This document shows, piece after piece, positions 42,664 through 51,906 of a stretch of DNA of 64,000 bases; the stretch's first letter is position 1, and each line of letters opens with the position of its first letter. The stretch comes from Massilia rubra (GTDB taxonomy: Bacteria; Pseudomonadota; Gammaproteobacteria; Burkholderiales; Burkholderiaceae_D). Position numbers and translations under genes: made by a program. The stretch is from the NCBI RefSeq assembly GCF_011682065.1, contig NZ_VUYU01000013.1:1-64000 (forward strand), read 5' to 3'. A model generated the notes under the pieces. The model saw only the letters and a program-made list of their open reading frames with translations, ran no database searches and was not told where the DNA came from.

Positions 42664-42761
42664 GGGCGCATTATCGAAAATGCCCGCACAAGCCGGCATC
42701 GGTGCGACTCCCGCTGATGGGTAAGACAGGGCTTACACCATCGTTTGCCGCGCACACTTAC

Positions 42762-43676
42762 TTAGTCGTGCGCCTCCGGTTGCAGGGTCACGTGGTCGAT
42801 ACCGTGCCTGGCGAGCAGCATTTCCTTGACCATGGCCAGCACTTCCGGCCAGTCGCGCAGGTTGCCGATGCGCAGGTGGCCGATCAGGGCTGGCTGGCCG
42901 GGCGACATGTCCCACACATGCAGGTCGTGCACCGACAGTACGCCCGGCACGGCGGCGAGGTCGGCGCCCACTTGCAGGTAGTCGATCTGGTGCGGCACGC
43001 CTTCCATCAGCGCGTGGTAGGAGTCGCGCAGCACGCCGATGGTGGACTGTAATATCAACACCGATACAAACAGCGACAGCAGCGGGTCGATCGGCATCCA
43101 GCCGGTGAAGTAAATCACGGCGCCGGCGGCAATCGCCGCGATCGAGCCGAGAATGTCGCCCATCACATGCACCAGCGCGGCGCGGGTGTTGATGCTTTCC
43201 TGGTCGCGCGAGAGCAGCCAGGCCACCAGCAGGTTGATGGCCAGGCCGATCACGGCGACCACGAACACGGCGCCGCCCTCGACCTGCTGCGGGCTGCGGA
43301 AGCGGTGCAGCGCTTCGAACGCGATCCAGCCGACCACGGCCAGCATGGCGAGCGCGTTGACGAAGGCGGCCAGCGCTTCGGCGCGGCCGAAGCCGAACGA
43401 GTGGCGCGCCGAGGGCGGGCGCTTGGCGATCAGTTGCGCCAGCAGCGCCAGGCCGAGCGCGGCGCCGTCGGTGACCATGTGGCCGGCGTCGGAGATCAGG
43501 GCCAGCGAATTGGAGAGGAAGCCGGTCAGCACTTCGACCACGGCGAACACCAGGGTCAGGCAGAGGGCGACGGCGAGCGCGCCCTGGCTGCGGCCGACGC
43601 TGACGTGGGTATGTTTGGCGTCGCCCTTGTGATGGGCGTGCAGATGGGCGGAGGAGGGGGTGGGTTTGGCGTGCAT
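42762..43676 (-). CDS. cation diffusion facilitator metal exporter
   Basis: A 304-residue CDF-family zinc (or cobalt/cadmium) proton antiporter of the CzcD/ZitB type. It has a histidine-rich N-terminus (HLHAHHKGDAKHTHV), six TM helices, the TM2 metal site 'ALISDAGHMVTDG' (D-x-x-H...D), the TM5 site 'HVMGDILGS' (H-x3-D), and the cytoplasmic dimerisation domain with 'VHDLHVWDM'. ATG 43676 is chosen at the start of the His-rich tail. Nothing else lies between it and the tRNA promoter. Confidence 0.92.
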   Translation of the reverse strand: MHAKPTPSSAHLHAHHKGDAKHTHVSVGRSQGALAVALCLTLVFAVVEVLTGFLSNSLALISDAGHMVTDGAALGLALLAQLIAKRPPSARHSFGFGRAEALAAFVNALAMLAVVGWIAFEALHRFRSPQQVEGGAVFVVAVIGLAINLLVAWLLSRDQESINTRAALVHVMGDILGSIAAIAAGAVIYFTGWMPIDPLLSLFVSVLILQSTIGVLRDSYHALMEGVPHQIDYLQVGADLAAVPGVLSVHDLHVWDMSPGQPALIGHLRIGNLRDWPEVLAMVKEMLLARHGIDHVTLQPEAHD

Positions 43677-43764
43677 GACAGGAGTGTAATAGAAAACGCC
43701 AGCGCATTTCCCTGCCGTCAGGCGGGGTACTTCGAGGCGCTTGAACATCGTGTTTAAAAAGCGC

Positions 43765-43793
43765 TTGTCATTCGGGGAATGGCTCTCTATAAT
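43765..43793 (+). promoter_or_regulatory. strong sigma-70 promoter of tRNA-Val
   Basis: TTGTCA (43765-43770), 17-nt spacer, TATAAT (43788-43793). The tRNA begins 10 nt later, so the start site is only a few bases before the mature 5' end. The transcript can continue into the thrS leader. Confidence 0.88.
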
Positions 43794-43803
43794 GCTGGTC
43801 TTC

Positions 43804-43880
43804 GGGCGGTTAGTTCAGCTGGTTAGAATACTTGGTCGACATCCAAGGGGTCGGGGATTCGAATTCCTCACCGCCCACCA
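43804..43880 (+). tRNA. tRNA-Val (GAC)
   Basis: 77 nt including encoded CCA. The acceptor GGGCGGT / ACCGCCC pairs perfectly. D-arm GTTC...GAAT. Anticodon stem CTTGG / CCAAG encloses the loop TCGACAT, giving anticodon GAC at positions 34-36. T-loop TTCGAAT. Two oddities: position 33 is C where U is almost universal, and the 53-61 pair is A-T where G-C is standard. It is transcribed toward thrS. Confidence 0.88.
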
Positions 43881-43916
43881 GAACATGCAGTACTGAGTAA
43901 GAGAGAGAAAGGCACC

Positions 43917-43964
43917 ATGGTTATGACACCGCGAACTACGACGGAGTTATTCCAGCGACGCTAG
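43917..43964 (+). CDS. threonine-rich leader peptide upstream of thrS
   Basis: A 15-residue frame, MVMTPRTTTELFQRR, ending TAG. GAAAGG precedes ATG 43917 at 4 nt. Four of 15 residues are Thr, three of them consecutive (ACT ACG ACG at 43935-43943). The frame is followed by a terminator and then the threonyl-tRNA synthetase gene. The expected logic is that shortage of charged tRNA-Thr stalls the ribosome here and changes leader folding. No experimental support is known to me. Confidence 0.6.
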   Translation: MVMTPRTTTELFQRR

Positions 43965-43995
43965 TCGAGGTGCTTCCTTTTGCTTACTCAAAATG

Positions 43996-44023
43996 AAAAA
44001 CGCGGCTAGTCCGCGTTTTTTTT
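43996..44023 (+). terminator. intrinsic terminator/attenuator before thrS
   Basis: AAAAACGCGG (43996-44005), loop CTAGT, CCGCGTTTTT (44011-44020), T-run to 44023. It lies 76 nt before the thrS start. It either ends the tRNA-Val transcript or acts as the regulated attenuator of thrS. Confidence 0.9.
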
Positions 44024-44098
44024 CGTCCGCATTTTTGCGCACCCCTTTGTTTATACTCTTATTTGTCATTCCCTATCAGTTTCGTTCAGGAGAACAGC

Positions 44099-46006
44099 AT
44101 GGTTTCAGTCCGCCTTCCCGATGGTTCAGAGCGCCAGTTTGATGGCCCAGTCACCGTAGCCCAGGTTGCAGCGAGCATCGGTACAGGCCTGGCCAAAGCG
44201 GCGCTGGCCGGCAAAGTCGACGGCAAAGTCGTCGATACCTCCTTCCTGATCGAGCAAAACGCCGATCTGGCCATCATCACCGATAAAGATCCCGAAGGCC
44301 TGGACGTGATCCGTCACTCCACCGCCCACTTGCTGGCCTACGCGGTCAAGGAACTGTATCCGGAAGCCCAGGTCACCATCGGCCCGGTGATCGAAAATGG
44401 TTTCTTCTACGATTTCGCCTACAAGCGCCCGTTCACGCCGGAAGACCTGGTCGCGATCGAAAAGAAAATGGCCGAACTGGTCAAGAAGGATGAAAAAGTC
44501 ACGCGCACCGTGTTGCCGCGCGACGAGGCTGTCGCCTATTTCAAGTCCATCGGCGAAGCCTATAAAGCCGAAATCATTTCCTCGATTCCGGCCGGTGAAG
44601 ACGTGTCGCTGTACGCAGAAGGCGGTTTTACCGACCTGTGCCGCGGCCCGCACGTGCCCAACACGGGCAAGCTGAAAGTATTCAAGCTGATGAAGGTGGC
44701 GGGCGCCTACTGGCGCGGCGACTCCAAGAATGAAATGCTGCAGCGTATCTACGGCACCGCCTGGCTCAGGAAAGAAGACCAGGAACTGTACCTGCACAAC
44801 CTGGAAGAAGCGGAAAAGCGCGATCACCGCAAGCTGGGCAAGGCGCTCGATTTCTTCCACTTCCAGGATGAGGCGCCGGGCTTGATCTTCTGGCATCCGA
44901 AGGGCTGGACCATCTGGCAACAGGTTGAGCAATACATGCGCAATGTGTACCAGGTCAACGGCTACCAGGAAGTGAAAGCGCCGCAGATCCTCGATCGCGG
45001 CCTGTGGGAAAAGACGGGTCACTGGGACAACTATCGCGAAAACATGTTCGTCACCGAGTCGGAAAACCGCTCGTACGCACTGAAGCCGATGAATTGCCCT
45101 GGCCACATCCAGATTTTCAATTCCGGCATGAAGAGCTACCGCGACCTGCCGCTGCGCTACGGCGAATTCGGCCAGTGCCACCGCAACGAGCCGTCCGGCG
45201 CGCTGCACGGCATGATGCGGGTGCGCGGCTTTACCCAGGATGACGGCCACATTTTCTGTACCGACGAGCAGATTCCAGGCGAAGTCGCCGCCTTCCACGC
45301 GCAGGCGATGGAAGTCTATACCGCCTTCGGCTTCGAGAGCATCGACGTCAAGCTGGCCCTGCGTCCGGACAGCCGTATCGGCAGCGAGGAAAGCTGGGAC
45401 ATCGCCGAGGAAGCGCTGCGCAGCGCGCTGCGTGCCTGCAAGGTGGAATGGACCGAGCTGCCGGGCGAGGGCGCGTTCTACGGTCCGAAGATCGAGTACC
45501 ACCTGAAAGACAGCCTGGGCCGCGCATGGCAGGTCGGCACGGTGCAGATCGACCCGTCGATGCCGGGCCGCCTGGGCGCCGAGTACACCGCGCCGGACAA
45601 CACCAAGAAAGTGCCGGTCATGCTGCACCGCGCGATCGTCGGTTCGCTCGAGCGTTTCATCGGCATCCTGATCGAAAACTATGCCGGCGCGATGCCGCTC
45701 TGGTTGTCGCCAGTGCAAGTATCGGTGCTCAATATTTCGGATGCGCAAGCCGACTACACCCAGGAAATCGCAACGAAGTTGCGCAAACTCGGGTACCGCG
45801 TTCACGCTGATTTGCGCAACGAGAAAATTACGTTTAAAATACGTGAACATTCCGTCCAAAAAGTACCGTACATCCTCGTGATCGGTGACAAAGAACGGGA
45901 TGCCAACACTGTGGCCGTGCGAGCTCGTGGCAATGTCGACTTGGGAGTCATGTCCCTCGATGCCCTGGTGGAGCGCCTCAAACACGAGGTCGATTCCAAA
46001 GCTTGA
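44099..46006 (+). CDS. thrS: threonyl-tRNA synthetase
   Basis: A 635-residue class II synthetase charging tRNA-Thr. An N-terminal TGS domain (residues 1-62), the editing domain with '[19 protein letters not shown]' (from about residue 73), the catalytic core with zinc ligands in 'MNCPGH' and '[10 protein letters not shown]', motif 2 '[16 protein letters not shown]', motif 3 '[12 protein letters not shown]', and the C-terminal anticodon-binding domain. ATG 44099 has CAGGAGAA just upstream. Length equals E. coli ThrRS within a few residues. First protein gene of the thrS-infC-rpmI-rplT-pheST-ihfA block. Confidence 0.97.
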   Translation: MVSVRLPDGSERQFDGPVTVAQVAASIGTGLAKAALAGKVDGKVVDTSFLIEQNADLAIITDKDPEGLDVIRHSTAHLLAYAVKELYPEAQVTIGPVIENGFFYDFAYKRPFTPEDLVAIEKKMAELVKKDEKVTRTVLPRDEAVAYFKSIGEAYKAEIISSIPAGEDVSLYAEGGFTDLCRGPHVPNTGKLKVFKLMKVAGAYWRGDSKNEMLQRIYGTAWLRKEDQELYLHNLEEAEKRDHRKLGKALDFFHFQDEAPGLIFWHPKGWTIWQQVEQYMRNVYQVNGYQEVKAPQILDRGLWEKTGHWDNYRENMFVTESENRSYALKPMNCPGHIQIFNSGMKSYRDLPLRYGEFGQCHRNEPSGALHGMMRVRGFTQDDGHIFCTDEQIPGEVAAFHAQAMEVYTAFGFESIDVKLALRPDSRIGSEESWDIAEEALRSALRACKVEWTELPGEGAFYGPKIEYHLKDSLGRAWQVGTVQIDPSMPGRLGAEYTAPDNTKKVPVMLHRAIVGSLERFIGILIENYAGAMPLWLSPVQVSVLNISDAQADYTQEIATKLRKLGYRVHADLRNEKITFKIREHSVQKVPYILVIGDKERDANTVAVRARGNVDLGVMSLDALVERLKHEVDSKA

Positions 46007-46056
46007 CGAGTTAAATCTCGACGCGGCTAATTCATCAGATTTTAAAAGGAAACAAC

Positions 46057-46578
46057 ATAGCTACTGACAAGTCGCATCGCATCAATGGCGAAATCACCGC
46101 CCCCGAAATGCGTTTATCCGGGGTGGAAAACGAGCCGCTTGGCATTGTGAGCCTGGCTGAGGCTTTTCGTCTGGCCGAAGAAGCGAACGTAGATCTGGTG
46201 GAAATTGCGCCGACCGCGCAACCACCGGTATGCCGTCTGATGGACTACGGCAAGTTCAAATATTCGGAGCAGAAGAAGGCGCACGAAGCCAAATTGAAGC
46301 AAAAGATCATCCTCGTGAAGGAAGTTAAATTCCGTCCGGGTACTGATGATGGCGATTACAATATCAAGCTGAAAAACCTGATGAAGTTCCTCGATGAGGG
46401 TGACAAAACCAAGATCACGCTGCGTTTCCGCGGTCGTGAGATGGCTCACCAGGACATCGGCTTCCGCATGCTGGAACGTTTGAAGGCCGATCTTGAGCCG
46501 TATGGCCAGGTCGAGCAGTTCCCGAAGATGGAAGGTCGTCAGATGATCATGATCCTCTCGCCGAAGAAGAAGAAATAA
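46057..46578 (+). CDS. infC: translation initiation factor IF-3, ATA start codon
   Basis: A 173-residue IF3, which binds the 30S subunit and proofreads the start codon. The in-frame sequence upstream of ATG 46108 reads '[21 protein letters not shown]', the conserved IF3 N-terminus, and begins at ATA 46057 with AAAAGGA 6 nt before. So the true start is ATA, one of the rare codons IF3 discriminates against, giving autoregulation. Conserved motifs '[23 protein letters not shown]', '[17 protein letters not shown]', '[17 protein letters not shown]' are present. A terminator-like hairpin follows. Confidence 0.93.
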   Translation: MATDKSHRINGEITAPEMRLSGVENEPLGIVSLAEAFRLAEEANVDLVEIAPTAQPPVCRLMDYGKFKYSEQKKAHEAKLKQKIILVKEVKFRPGTDDGDYNIKLKNLMKFLDEGDKTKITLRFRGREMAHQDIGFRMLERLKADLEPYGQVEQFPKMEGRQMIMILSPKKKK

Positions 46579-46613
46579 GCAAAGAACGGGCTGCCCAGGC
46601 AGCTTGTGCAAAG

Positions 46614-46650
46614 AAGCGCCCCGCCACGCAAGTGCCAGGGGCGCTTTGTT
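46614..46650 (+). terminator. terminator-like hairpin after infC
   Basis: AAGCGCCCC (46614-46622) pairs with GGGGCGCTT (46638-46646), 9 bp with a 15-nt loop, then TTGTTTTG. It probably reduces readthrough from infC into rpmI. The rest of the 46579-46868 gap holds the rpmI leader, including an 11-bp direct repeat ATGCAACTTCT at 46703-46713 and 46735-46745. Confidence 0.65.
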
Positions 46651-46724
46651 TTGTGGGTCCACTGCGTGGACGTGCATTCACACGCAAAAAAGTGCAAGGG
46701 CAATGCAACTTCTCCGCGGGCTGC

Positions 46725-46755
46725 TTGCAACATCATGCAACTTCTGTGTTATGAT
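46725..46755 (+). promoter_or_regulatory. possible internal promoter for rpmI-rplT
   Basis: TTGCAA (46725-46730) and TATGAT (46750-46755) are separated by 19 nt, downstream of the infC hairpin. A second perfect -10-like TATAAT lies at 46836-46841 without a good -35. Either could give the ribosomal protein pair its own transcript. Confidence 0.35.
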
Positions 46756-46845
46756 CTCCGGCTTCCTCCTTCACTGGCGGAAGACAATGTGAAAGCAGGC
46801 ATCTAAGTGCAGCACAGCGTTGCCACCTGCAATCCTATAATGGAG

Positions 46846-46861
46846 CTGTCCGGAAGGACAG
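46846..46861 (+). promoter_or_regulatory. hairpin covering the rpmI ribosome-binding site
   Basis: CTGTCC-GGAA-GGACAG: a perfect 6-bp stem with a GNRA tetraloop. The 3' strand contains the GGA of the rpmI Shine-Dalgarno (AAGGACAG, 8 nt before ATG 46869). It could throttle translation of L35 and, by coupling, L20, in keeping with the known autogenous control of this operon in E. coli. Confidence 0.5.
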
Positions 46862-46868
46862 AACTGCT

Positions 46869-47066
46869 ATGCCTAAAATGAAGACCAAAAGCTCCGCGAA
46901 GAAGCGTTTTCGCGTGCGTCCAGGTGGAACCGTTAAATCGGGTCACGCTTTCAAACGTCACATCCTGACCAAGAAAACCACCAAGAGCAAGCGCCAACTG
47001 CGCGGAATCACGAACGTCGATGCAGCGGATGTCAAGTCCGTCATGCGTATGATGCCGTCGGCTTAA
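46869..47066 (+). CDS. rpmI: 50S ribosomal protein L35
   Basis: A 65-residue basic protein, '[20 protein letters not shown]' onward, matching L35 over its whole length, including the conserved '[22 protein letters not shown]'. It binds 23S rRNA in the large subunit. It is followed 27 nt later by rplT in the standard order and is probably under L20 autogenous control. Confidence 0.97.
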   Translation: MPKMKTKSSAKKRFRVRPGGTVKSGHAFKRHILTKKTTKSKRQLRGITNVDAADVKSVMRMMPSA

Positions 47067-47093
47067 TCTCACCACTCACATTAAGGAGTTACT

Positions 47094-47453
47094 ATGCCTA
47101 GAGTAAAACGTGGGGTTACAGCTCGTGCCCGTCATAAGAAAATTCTTGTACAAGCTAAAGGCTACCGTGGTCGCCGCAGCCGTGTATACCGTGTTGCCAA
47201 GCAAGCAGTCATGCGTGCTGGCCAATACGCTTACCGCGATCGCCGCAACAAGAAACGCGTATTCCGCCGCCTGTGGATCGCTCGTATCAACGCCGCTTCC
47301 CGTGAGCATGGCGTAACGTACAGCGTATTCATGAACGGCCTGAAAAAAGCATCTATCGAACTGGACCGTAAAGTCCTGGCCGATATGGCTGTGATGGACA
47401 AGCCGGCTTTCGCCGCGATTGTCGCAGCAGTGAAAGCCAAGATCGCTGCGTAA
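47094..47453 (+). CDS. rplT: 50S ribosomal protein L20
   Basis: A 119-residue protein. It has the long basic N-terminal extension '[20 protein letters not shown]' with '[19 protein letters not shown]' and the globular '[23 protein letters not shown]' end. It binds 23S rRNA early in assembly and in related bacteria represses its own mRNA. AAGGAG lies 6 nt before ATG 47094. A terminator follows. Confidence 0.97.
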   Translation: MPRVKRGVTARARHKKILVQAKGYRGRRSRVYRVAKQAVMRAGQYAYRDRRNKKRVFRRLWIARINAASREHGVTYSVFMNGLKKASIELDRKVLADMAVMDKPAFAAIVAAVKAKIAA

Positions 47454-47497
47454 GCAATGATCGATGCAAGCGCCGCCCCCGGGTGGCGCGCAAAAAG

Positions 47498-47530
47498 CGG
47501 GGCAGAGGTTCAAACCTGTGCCCCGTTTTT
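47498..47530 (+). terminator. intrinsic terminator between rplT and pheS
   Basis: CGGGGCA-G-AGGT (47498-47509), loop TCAA, ACCT-G-TGCCCCG (47514-47525), then TTTTT. The stem has 11 pairs with one G-G mismatch. In E. coli pheST is controlled by attenuation; no phenylalanine-rich leader frame is seen here, so this may be a simple partial terminator. Confidence 0.85.
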
Positions 47531-47577
47531 GATTGTGGCGCGTGCGCCAGTCCCGCTCAACAGGAAAAAAACATCGC

Positions 47578-48594
47578 ATGAACTCCCTGGAAGAACTCGT
47601 CGTCTCGGCACAGGCTGACTTTATCGCCGCCGAAGATGCTGCCGCACTGGAAAACGCCAAAGCCAAGTACCTTGGCAAGACTGGCCAGATTACCGAGCAA
47701 ATGAAGGGCCTGGGCAAGCTCGATCCGGAACAGAAAAAGACCCAGGGCGCGCTGATCAACGCCGCCAAGGTCCGGATCGAAGCCGCCCTGACCGCACGCC
47801 GCGACGCGCTCGCCAACGCCCAGCTCGAAGAGCGCCTGAACGCCGAAGCGATCGACATCACCCTGCCGGGCCGTGGCCGCTCTGGCGGCGGCATCCACCC
47901 GGTGATGCGCACCTGGGAACGGGTCGAGGAAATCTTCCGCTCGATCGGTTTCGATGTGGCCGACGGCCCCGAAATCGAAAACGACTGGACCAATTTCACG
48001 GCGCTCAACAGCCCGGAAAACCACCCGGCGCGCTCGATGCAGGACACTTTCTACATCGAAGGCAACGACAGCACCGGCAAGCCTTTGCTGCTGCGCACCC
48101 ACACCAGCCCGATGCAGGTGCGCTACGCGCGCACCCACACGCCGCCGATCAAGGTGATCGCGCCCGGCCGCACCTACCGCGTCGACAGCGATGCGACCCA
48201 CTCGCCGATGTTCCACCAAGTCGAGGGCCTGTGGATCGCCGAAGATATCTCGTTCGCCGACCTCAAGGGCGTGTACCTGAATTTCGTCAAGGCCTTCTTC
48301 GAGACCGACGACCTGCAGGTGCGCTTCCGTCCGTCGTACTTCCCGTTCACCGAACCGTCGGCCGAGATCGACATCGCCTTCGGCAGCGGCCCGCTCAAAG
48401 GGCGCTGGCTGGAAGTGTCGGGCGCCGGCCAGGTGCACCCGACGGTGGTGCGCAACTTCGGGCTCGACCCGGAAAAATTCATCGGCTTCGCGTTCGGCTC
48501 CGGCCTCGAGCGCCTGACGATGCTGCGTTACGGGATCAACGACCTGCGCCTGTTCTACGAAGGCGACCTGCGCTTCCTGAAGCAATTTAACTAA
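47578..48594 (+). CDS. pheS: phenylalanyl-tRNA synthetase alpha subunit
   Basis: A 338-residue catalytic subunit of the alpha2beta2 PheRS. The N-terminal coiled coil (about residues 1-90) is followed by the class II core: motif 1 region '[22 protein letters not shown]', motif 2 '[20 protein letters not shown]', '[17 protein letters not shown]', and motif 3 '[18 protein letters not shown]'. The adenylate and Phe pocket glycines are present. ATG 47578 lies behind CAGGAAAAA. 17 nt separates it from pheT. Confidence 0.97.
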   Translation: MNSLEELVVSAQADFIAAEDAAALENAKAKYLGKTGQITEQMKGLGKLDPEQKKTQGALINAAKVRIEAALTARRDALANAQLEERLNAEAIDITLPGRGRSGGGIHPVMRTWERVEEIFRSIGFDVADGPEIENDWTNFTALNSPENHPARSMQDTFYIEGNDSTGKPLLLRTHTSPMQVRYARTHTPPIKVIAPGRTYRVDSDATHSPMFHQVEGLWIAEDISFADLKGVYLNFVKAFFETDDLQVRFRPSYFPFTEPSAEIDIAFGSGPLKGRWLEVSGAGQVHPTVVRNFGLDPEKFIGFAFGSGLERLTMLRYGINDLRLFYEGDLRFLKQFN

Positions 48595-48611
48595 TTCAAG
48601 GTTCACTGATT

Positions 48612-51038
48612 ATGCAATTTTCCGAAAATTGGCTCCGTACCATGGTCGATCCGAAGATGACTTCGGATGAACTGGCTCACCTGCTGACCATGTCCGGCCT
48701 GGAAGTGGAAGAAGTCGAAGCGGTCGCGCCGCCATTCTCGAACGTGGTCGTGGCCGAAGTGCTGGAAGTGGCCAAGCACCCGAACGCGGACCGCCTGAAC
48801 GTGTGCAAGGTCAATGTCGGCACCGGCACCCTGCTCAATATCGTGTGCGGCGCGCCGAACGTGCGCGCCGGCATGAAGGCCATCTGCGCCATGGCCGGCG
48901 CGATCCTGCCGCCGGGCGCGGACGGCAAACCCTTCGTGATCAAGGTCGGCGAACTGCGCGGCGTGGAATCGCAGGGCATGATGTGCTCGGCCAAGGAACT
49001 CAAACTGTCCGAGGAAACGAGCGGGCTGATGGAGTTGCCGGAAGATGCGCCGGTCGGCCAGAATATCCGCGACTACCTCGCGTTGAACGACCTCAAGTTC
49101 ACCATCAAGTTGACCCCGAACAAGGCGGACTGCCTGTCGGTGCTGGGCGTGGCGCGTGAAGTGTCGGCCCTGACCGGCACCCCCCTGGTCTTGCCGCAAA
49201 CGCGCCAGGTCGCGGTCAACGGCAGCGAAATCTTGCCCGTCAAGATCAGCGCGCCGGACCTGTGCGGCCGCTTTAGCGGGCGCGTCATCCGCGGCCTGAA
49301 CGCCAGGGCCGCCACGCCGGACTGGATCAAACAGCGCCTCGAGCGCAGCGGCCAGCGTCCGCTGTCGGCCCTGGTCGATATTTCCAATTACGTCATGCTG
49401 GAACTGGGCCGTCCGTCGCACGTGTTCGACATGGACAAGATCCATGGTTCGCTGGACGTGCGCTGGGGCAAAAAGGGCGAGTCGCTCAAGCTGCTGAACG
49501 GCAACACCGTGGAAGTCGACGACTGGATCGGCGTGATCGCCGACGAGCAGGAAATTGAATCCCTGGCCGGCATCATGGGCGGCGACGCCACCTCGGTTTC
49601 GCTCGAAACCACGAATATCTACCTGGAAGCGGCGTTCTGGTGGCCGAACGCGATCCAGGGGCGCGCGCGCCGCTTTAACTTTTCGACCGATGCGGGGCAC
49701 CGCTTCGAGCGCGGCGTCGATTTCGCCACCACCGTCGAGCACATCGAGCGCATCAGCGCGCTGATCGTGGAAATCTGCGGCACCCAGGACACCGTGGTCA
49801 GCCCGATCGACGACCAGATCGTCAACGTGCCGCTGCCCAAAGCGGTGACACTGCGCACCGCGCGCGCGCAAAAAGTGATCGGCGTGCCGATTACCGACGC
49901 CATGGTGGCCGACATCTTCACCCGCCTGGGCTTGCCGTTCACCCAGGAGCCGGGCGTGTTTTCCGTCACCGCGCCGACCTACCGTTTCGATATCGAAATC
50001 GAAGAAGACCTGATCGAGGAAGTGGCGCGCGTGTACGGCTTCGAGAACATCCCGGCCTTGCCGCCGGTGGCCGCCAGCCAGATGATCATCGCGCCGGAAA
50101 ACACCCGTTCGCTGTTCGCCGTGCGCCACCAGTTGGCCGACCTCGGCTACCAGGAAGTGGTGAACATGAGTTTCGTCGATTCCGCATGGGAAACCGACTT
50201 CGCCGACAATAAAGACCAGATCAAGCTGGTCAACCCGATCGCCAGCCAGATGAACGTGATGCGTTCCTCCCTGATCGGCTCCCTGGTTGCCAACGTGCGC
50301 TACAACCTGAACCGCAAAGCGGGCAGGGTGCGCGCCTTCGAAGTGGGCGCCATCTTCCGCCGCAATGCGCAAGCGCTCGACGGTCCGCTGTCGATCGCCG
50401 GTTTCGAGCAGCCCAAGCGCGTCGCCGGTATCGCCTACGGTCCCGCGCTGGACGAACAATGGTCGGTAAAATCGGCGCCGGTCGATTATTTCGATGTCAA
50501 AGCCGATGTGGAAGCCCTGTTCGCGCCGCGCACCCTGCGTTTCGTCAAGACCAGCCACCCGGCCCTGCATCCGGGACGCTCGGCTATGATCGAACTGGAC
50601 GGCCAGGACATCGGCTTTATCGGCGAATTGCACCCGCGCTGGCTGCAAAAGTACGATTTGCCGCAGGCGCCGGTCCTTTTCGAGGTGGATGCCATTGCGT
50701 TGCAGCAACGATCCGTGCCAAAATATGAAGAGATTTCAAAATTCCCCGGCGCCACGCGCGACCTTGCCTTTGTCGTGAAAAACACGGTGGCGGCGCAGGA
50801 CCTGCTGGACGCTTTCACTGCGGAATTGCAAGTAAATCCGGCAGGAAAGATTGTGCAAGCCATTGTTTTGTTTGATGAATATCGCGGAAAAGGATTGGAG
50901 GCGGACGAAAAAAGCCTTGCTTTCCGCTTTAGCTTGCAAGATACTCAAACCACCCTGCAGGACGATGTGGTCGAAGGCGTCATGAAGGCGCTGGCTGCGT
51001 CGGCCGAGCAGAAACATGACGCGAAGCTGCGTTCATAA
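48612..51038 (+). CDS. pheT: phenylalanyl-tRNA synthetase beta subunit
   Basis: An 808-residue beta subunit. An N-terminal EMAP/OB tRNA-binding domain ('[26 protein letters not shown]', about residues 39-150), the B3/B4 editing region ('[25 protein letters not shown]'), B5, the catalytic-like core ('[12 protein letters not shown]'), and a C-terminal FDX-ACB anticodon domain ('[12 protein letters not shown]', with up to the last 95 residues). Length fits the bacterial family (about 800). Confidence 0.97.
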   Translation: MQFSENWLRTMVDPKMTSDELAHLLTMSGLEVEEVEAVAPPFSNVVVAEVLEVAKHPNADRLNVCKVNVGTGTLLNIVCGAPNVRAGMKAICAMAGAILPPGADGKPFVIKVGELRGVESQGMMCSAKELKLSEETSGLMELPEDAPVGQNIRDYLALNDLKFTIKLTPNKADCLSVLGVAREVSALTGTPLVLPQTRQVAVNGSEILPVKISAPDLCGRFSGRVIRGLNARAATPDWIKQRLERSGQRPLSALVDISNYVMLELGRPSHVFDMDKIHGSLDVRWGKKGESLKLLNGNTVEVDDWIGVIADEQEIESLAGIMGGDATSVSLETTNIYLEAAFWWPNAIQGRARRFNFSTDAGHRFERGVDFATTVEHIERISALIVEICGTQDTVVSPIDDQIVNVPLPKAVTLRTARAQKVIGVPITDAMVADIFTRLGLPFTQEPGVFSVTAPTYRFDIEIEEDLIEEVARVYGFENIPALPPVAASQMIIAPENTRSLFAVRHQLADLGYQEVVNMSFVDSAWETDFADNKDQIKLVNPIASQMNVMRSSLIGSLVANVRYNLNRKAGRVRAFEVGAIFRRNAQALDGPLSIAGFEQPKRVAGIAYGPALDEQWSVKSAPVDYFDVKADVEALFAPRTLRFVKTSHPALHPGRSAMIELDGQDIGFIGELHPRWLQKYDLPQAPVLFEVDAIALQQRSVPKYEEISKFPGATRDLAFVVKNTVAAQDLLDAFTAELQVNPAGKIVQAIVLFDEYRGKGLEADEKSLAFRFSLQDTQTTLQDDVVEGVMKALAASAEQKHDAKLRS

Positions 51039-51145
51039 CCGATCCCACCAGCAGTAACGACACGAGGCAGGGCTGTAAAATTAATAACAACGACGTTGAT
51101 TCCGCCGTACTCCAGTCGGCGCTGGCGGCCGACCTGCACCGCGCG

Positions 51146-51493
51146 ATGCAGGACGCCAGGGTTCGCCAGGACGCGGCGAAGAATCTGCCGACCCTGACCA
51201 AGGCCGAGCTGGCCGAACTGCTGTTCGAGCAGGTCGGCCTGAACAAGCGCGAAGCCAAGGACATGGTCGAGACCTTCTTCGACGAGATCAGGAACGCGCT
51301 CGAGCGTGGCGAGGCGGTGAAGTTGTCGGGCTTCGGCAACTTCCAGCTGCGCGACAAGCCGCAGCGCCCTGGCCGCAATCCCAAGACTGGCGAAGAAATT
51401 CCCATCACGGCGCGTCGCGTCGTGACCTTTCACGCCAGCCAGAAGCTCAAAGGCATGGTTGAAGAAACCAGCCCGATGGCGCGCGCCGCCTGA
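51146..51493 (+). CDS. ihfA: integration host factor alpha subunit
   Basis: At least 115 residues. The DNA-bending HU/IHF domain starts at '[29 protein letters not shown]', and the arm carries '[41 protein letters not shown]' with the intercalating Pro of the RPGRNPKTG loop. IHF binds with IHF-beta as an architectural regulator. ATG 51146 lacks a ribosome site. The same frame is protein-like back to ATT 51080 ([20 protein letters not shown]), which has AGGG 7 nt upstream, so the true start may be ATT, giving 137 residues. Confidence 0.93.
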   Translation: MQDARVRQDAAKNLPTLTKAELAELLFEQVGLNKREAKDMVETFFDEIRNALERGEAVKLSGFGNFQLRDKPQRPGRNPKTGEEIPITARRVVTFHASQKLKGMVEETSPMARAA

Positions 51494-51501
51494 AGTGACC
51501 C

Positions 51502-51906
51502 ATGAATGATCGTGCGAGCAAGTCTGACCTGATCGTGCTGCCGGCCATCCCGGCCAAGCGCTATTTCACGATCGGCGAGGTCAGCGAGTTGTGCGGCGTC
51601 AAACCGCACGTACTTCGCTACTGGGAGCAGGAATTTACCCAGCTTAAACCGGTCAAACGACGTGGAAACCGCCGCTATTACCAGCACCACGAGGTGTTGC
51701 TGATCCGTCGTATCCGCGAACTGTTGTACGAACAAGGCTTTACGATCAGTGGGGCGCGCAATAAACTCGATAGCCGCATCGGCGCGCTGCTGGCGCCTCC
51801 CGAGGACGACGCCGGCCCTGCGGAGACGGCGCCGCCCGAGATCGACCGCGCCCTGATCCGCAGCGAACTGCTGGCCATCCTGGCCGTGCTCAAGGGCGCA
51901 AGCTAA
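51502..51906 (+). CDS. MerR-family transcriptional regulator
   Basis: A 134-residue regulator, MlrA/CarA-like branch. It has the winged-helix signature 'YFTIGEVSELCGVKPHVLRYWEQEFTQLKPVKRRGNRRYYQ' and a short helical C-terminus without metal-binding cysteines. It sits 8 nt behind ihfA, the position conserved in many betaproteobacteria. The function is not established. Its stop codon overlaps the beginning of the long palindrome at 51905. Confidence 0.9.
   Translation: MNDRASKSDLIVLPAIPAKRYFTIGEVSELCGVKPHVLRYWEQEFTQLKPVKRRGNRRYYQHHEVLLIRRIRELLYEQGFTISGARNKLDSRIGALLAPPEDDAGPAETAPPEIDRALIRSELLAILAVLKGAS

Larger units (their letters stand above)
43894..44023 (+). promoter_or_regulatory. putative thrS attenuator leader
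   Basis: TGAGTAAG (43894-43901) pairs with CTTACTCA (43983-43990), and GCACC (43912-43916) with GGTGC (43969-43973), with partial A-U/G-U pairing between them. The Thr-rich leader frame (43917-43964) lies in the loop and its ribosome site in the 5' arm. An intrinsic terminator follows at once. CCGCG in the leader frame (43929-43933) could compete for CGCGG (44001-44005) of the terminator. Layout fits transcription attenuation of thrS. The exact alternative folds are not resolved. Confidence 0.6.

Noticed and set aside
43881-43995. A second tRNA or known sRNA after tRNA-Val.
   Set aside because: It does not fold as a cloverleaf; the Thr-rich reading frame and terminator explain it better.
47454-47577. 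Phenylalanine-rich leader peptide (pheM-like) before pheS.
   Set aside because: No frame in this gap is rich in Phe; only a terminator-type hairpin is present.
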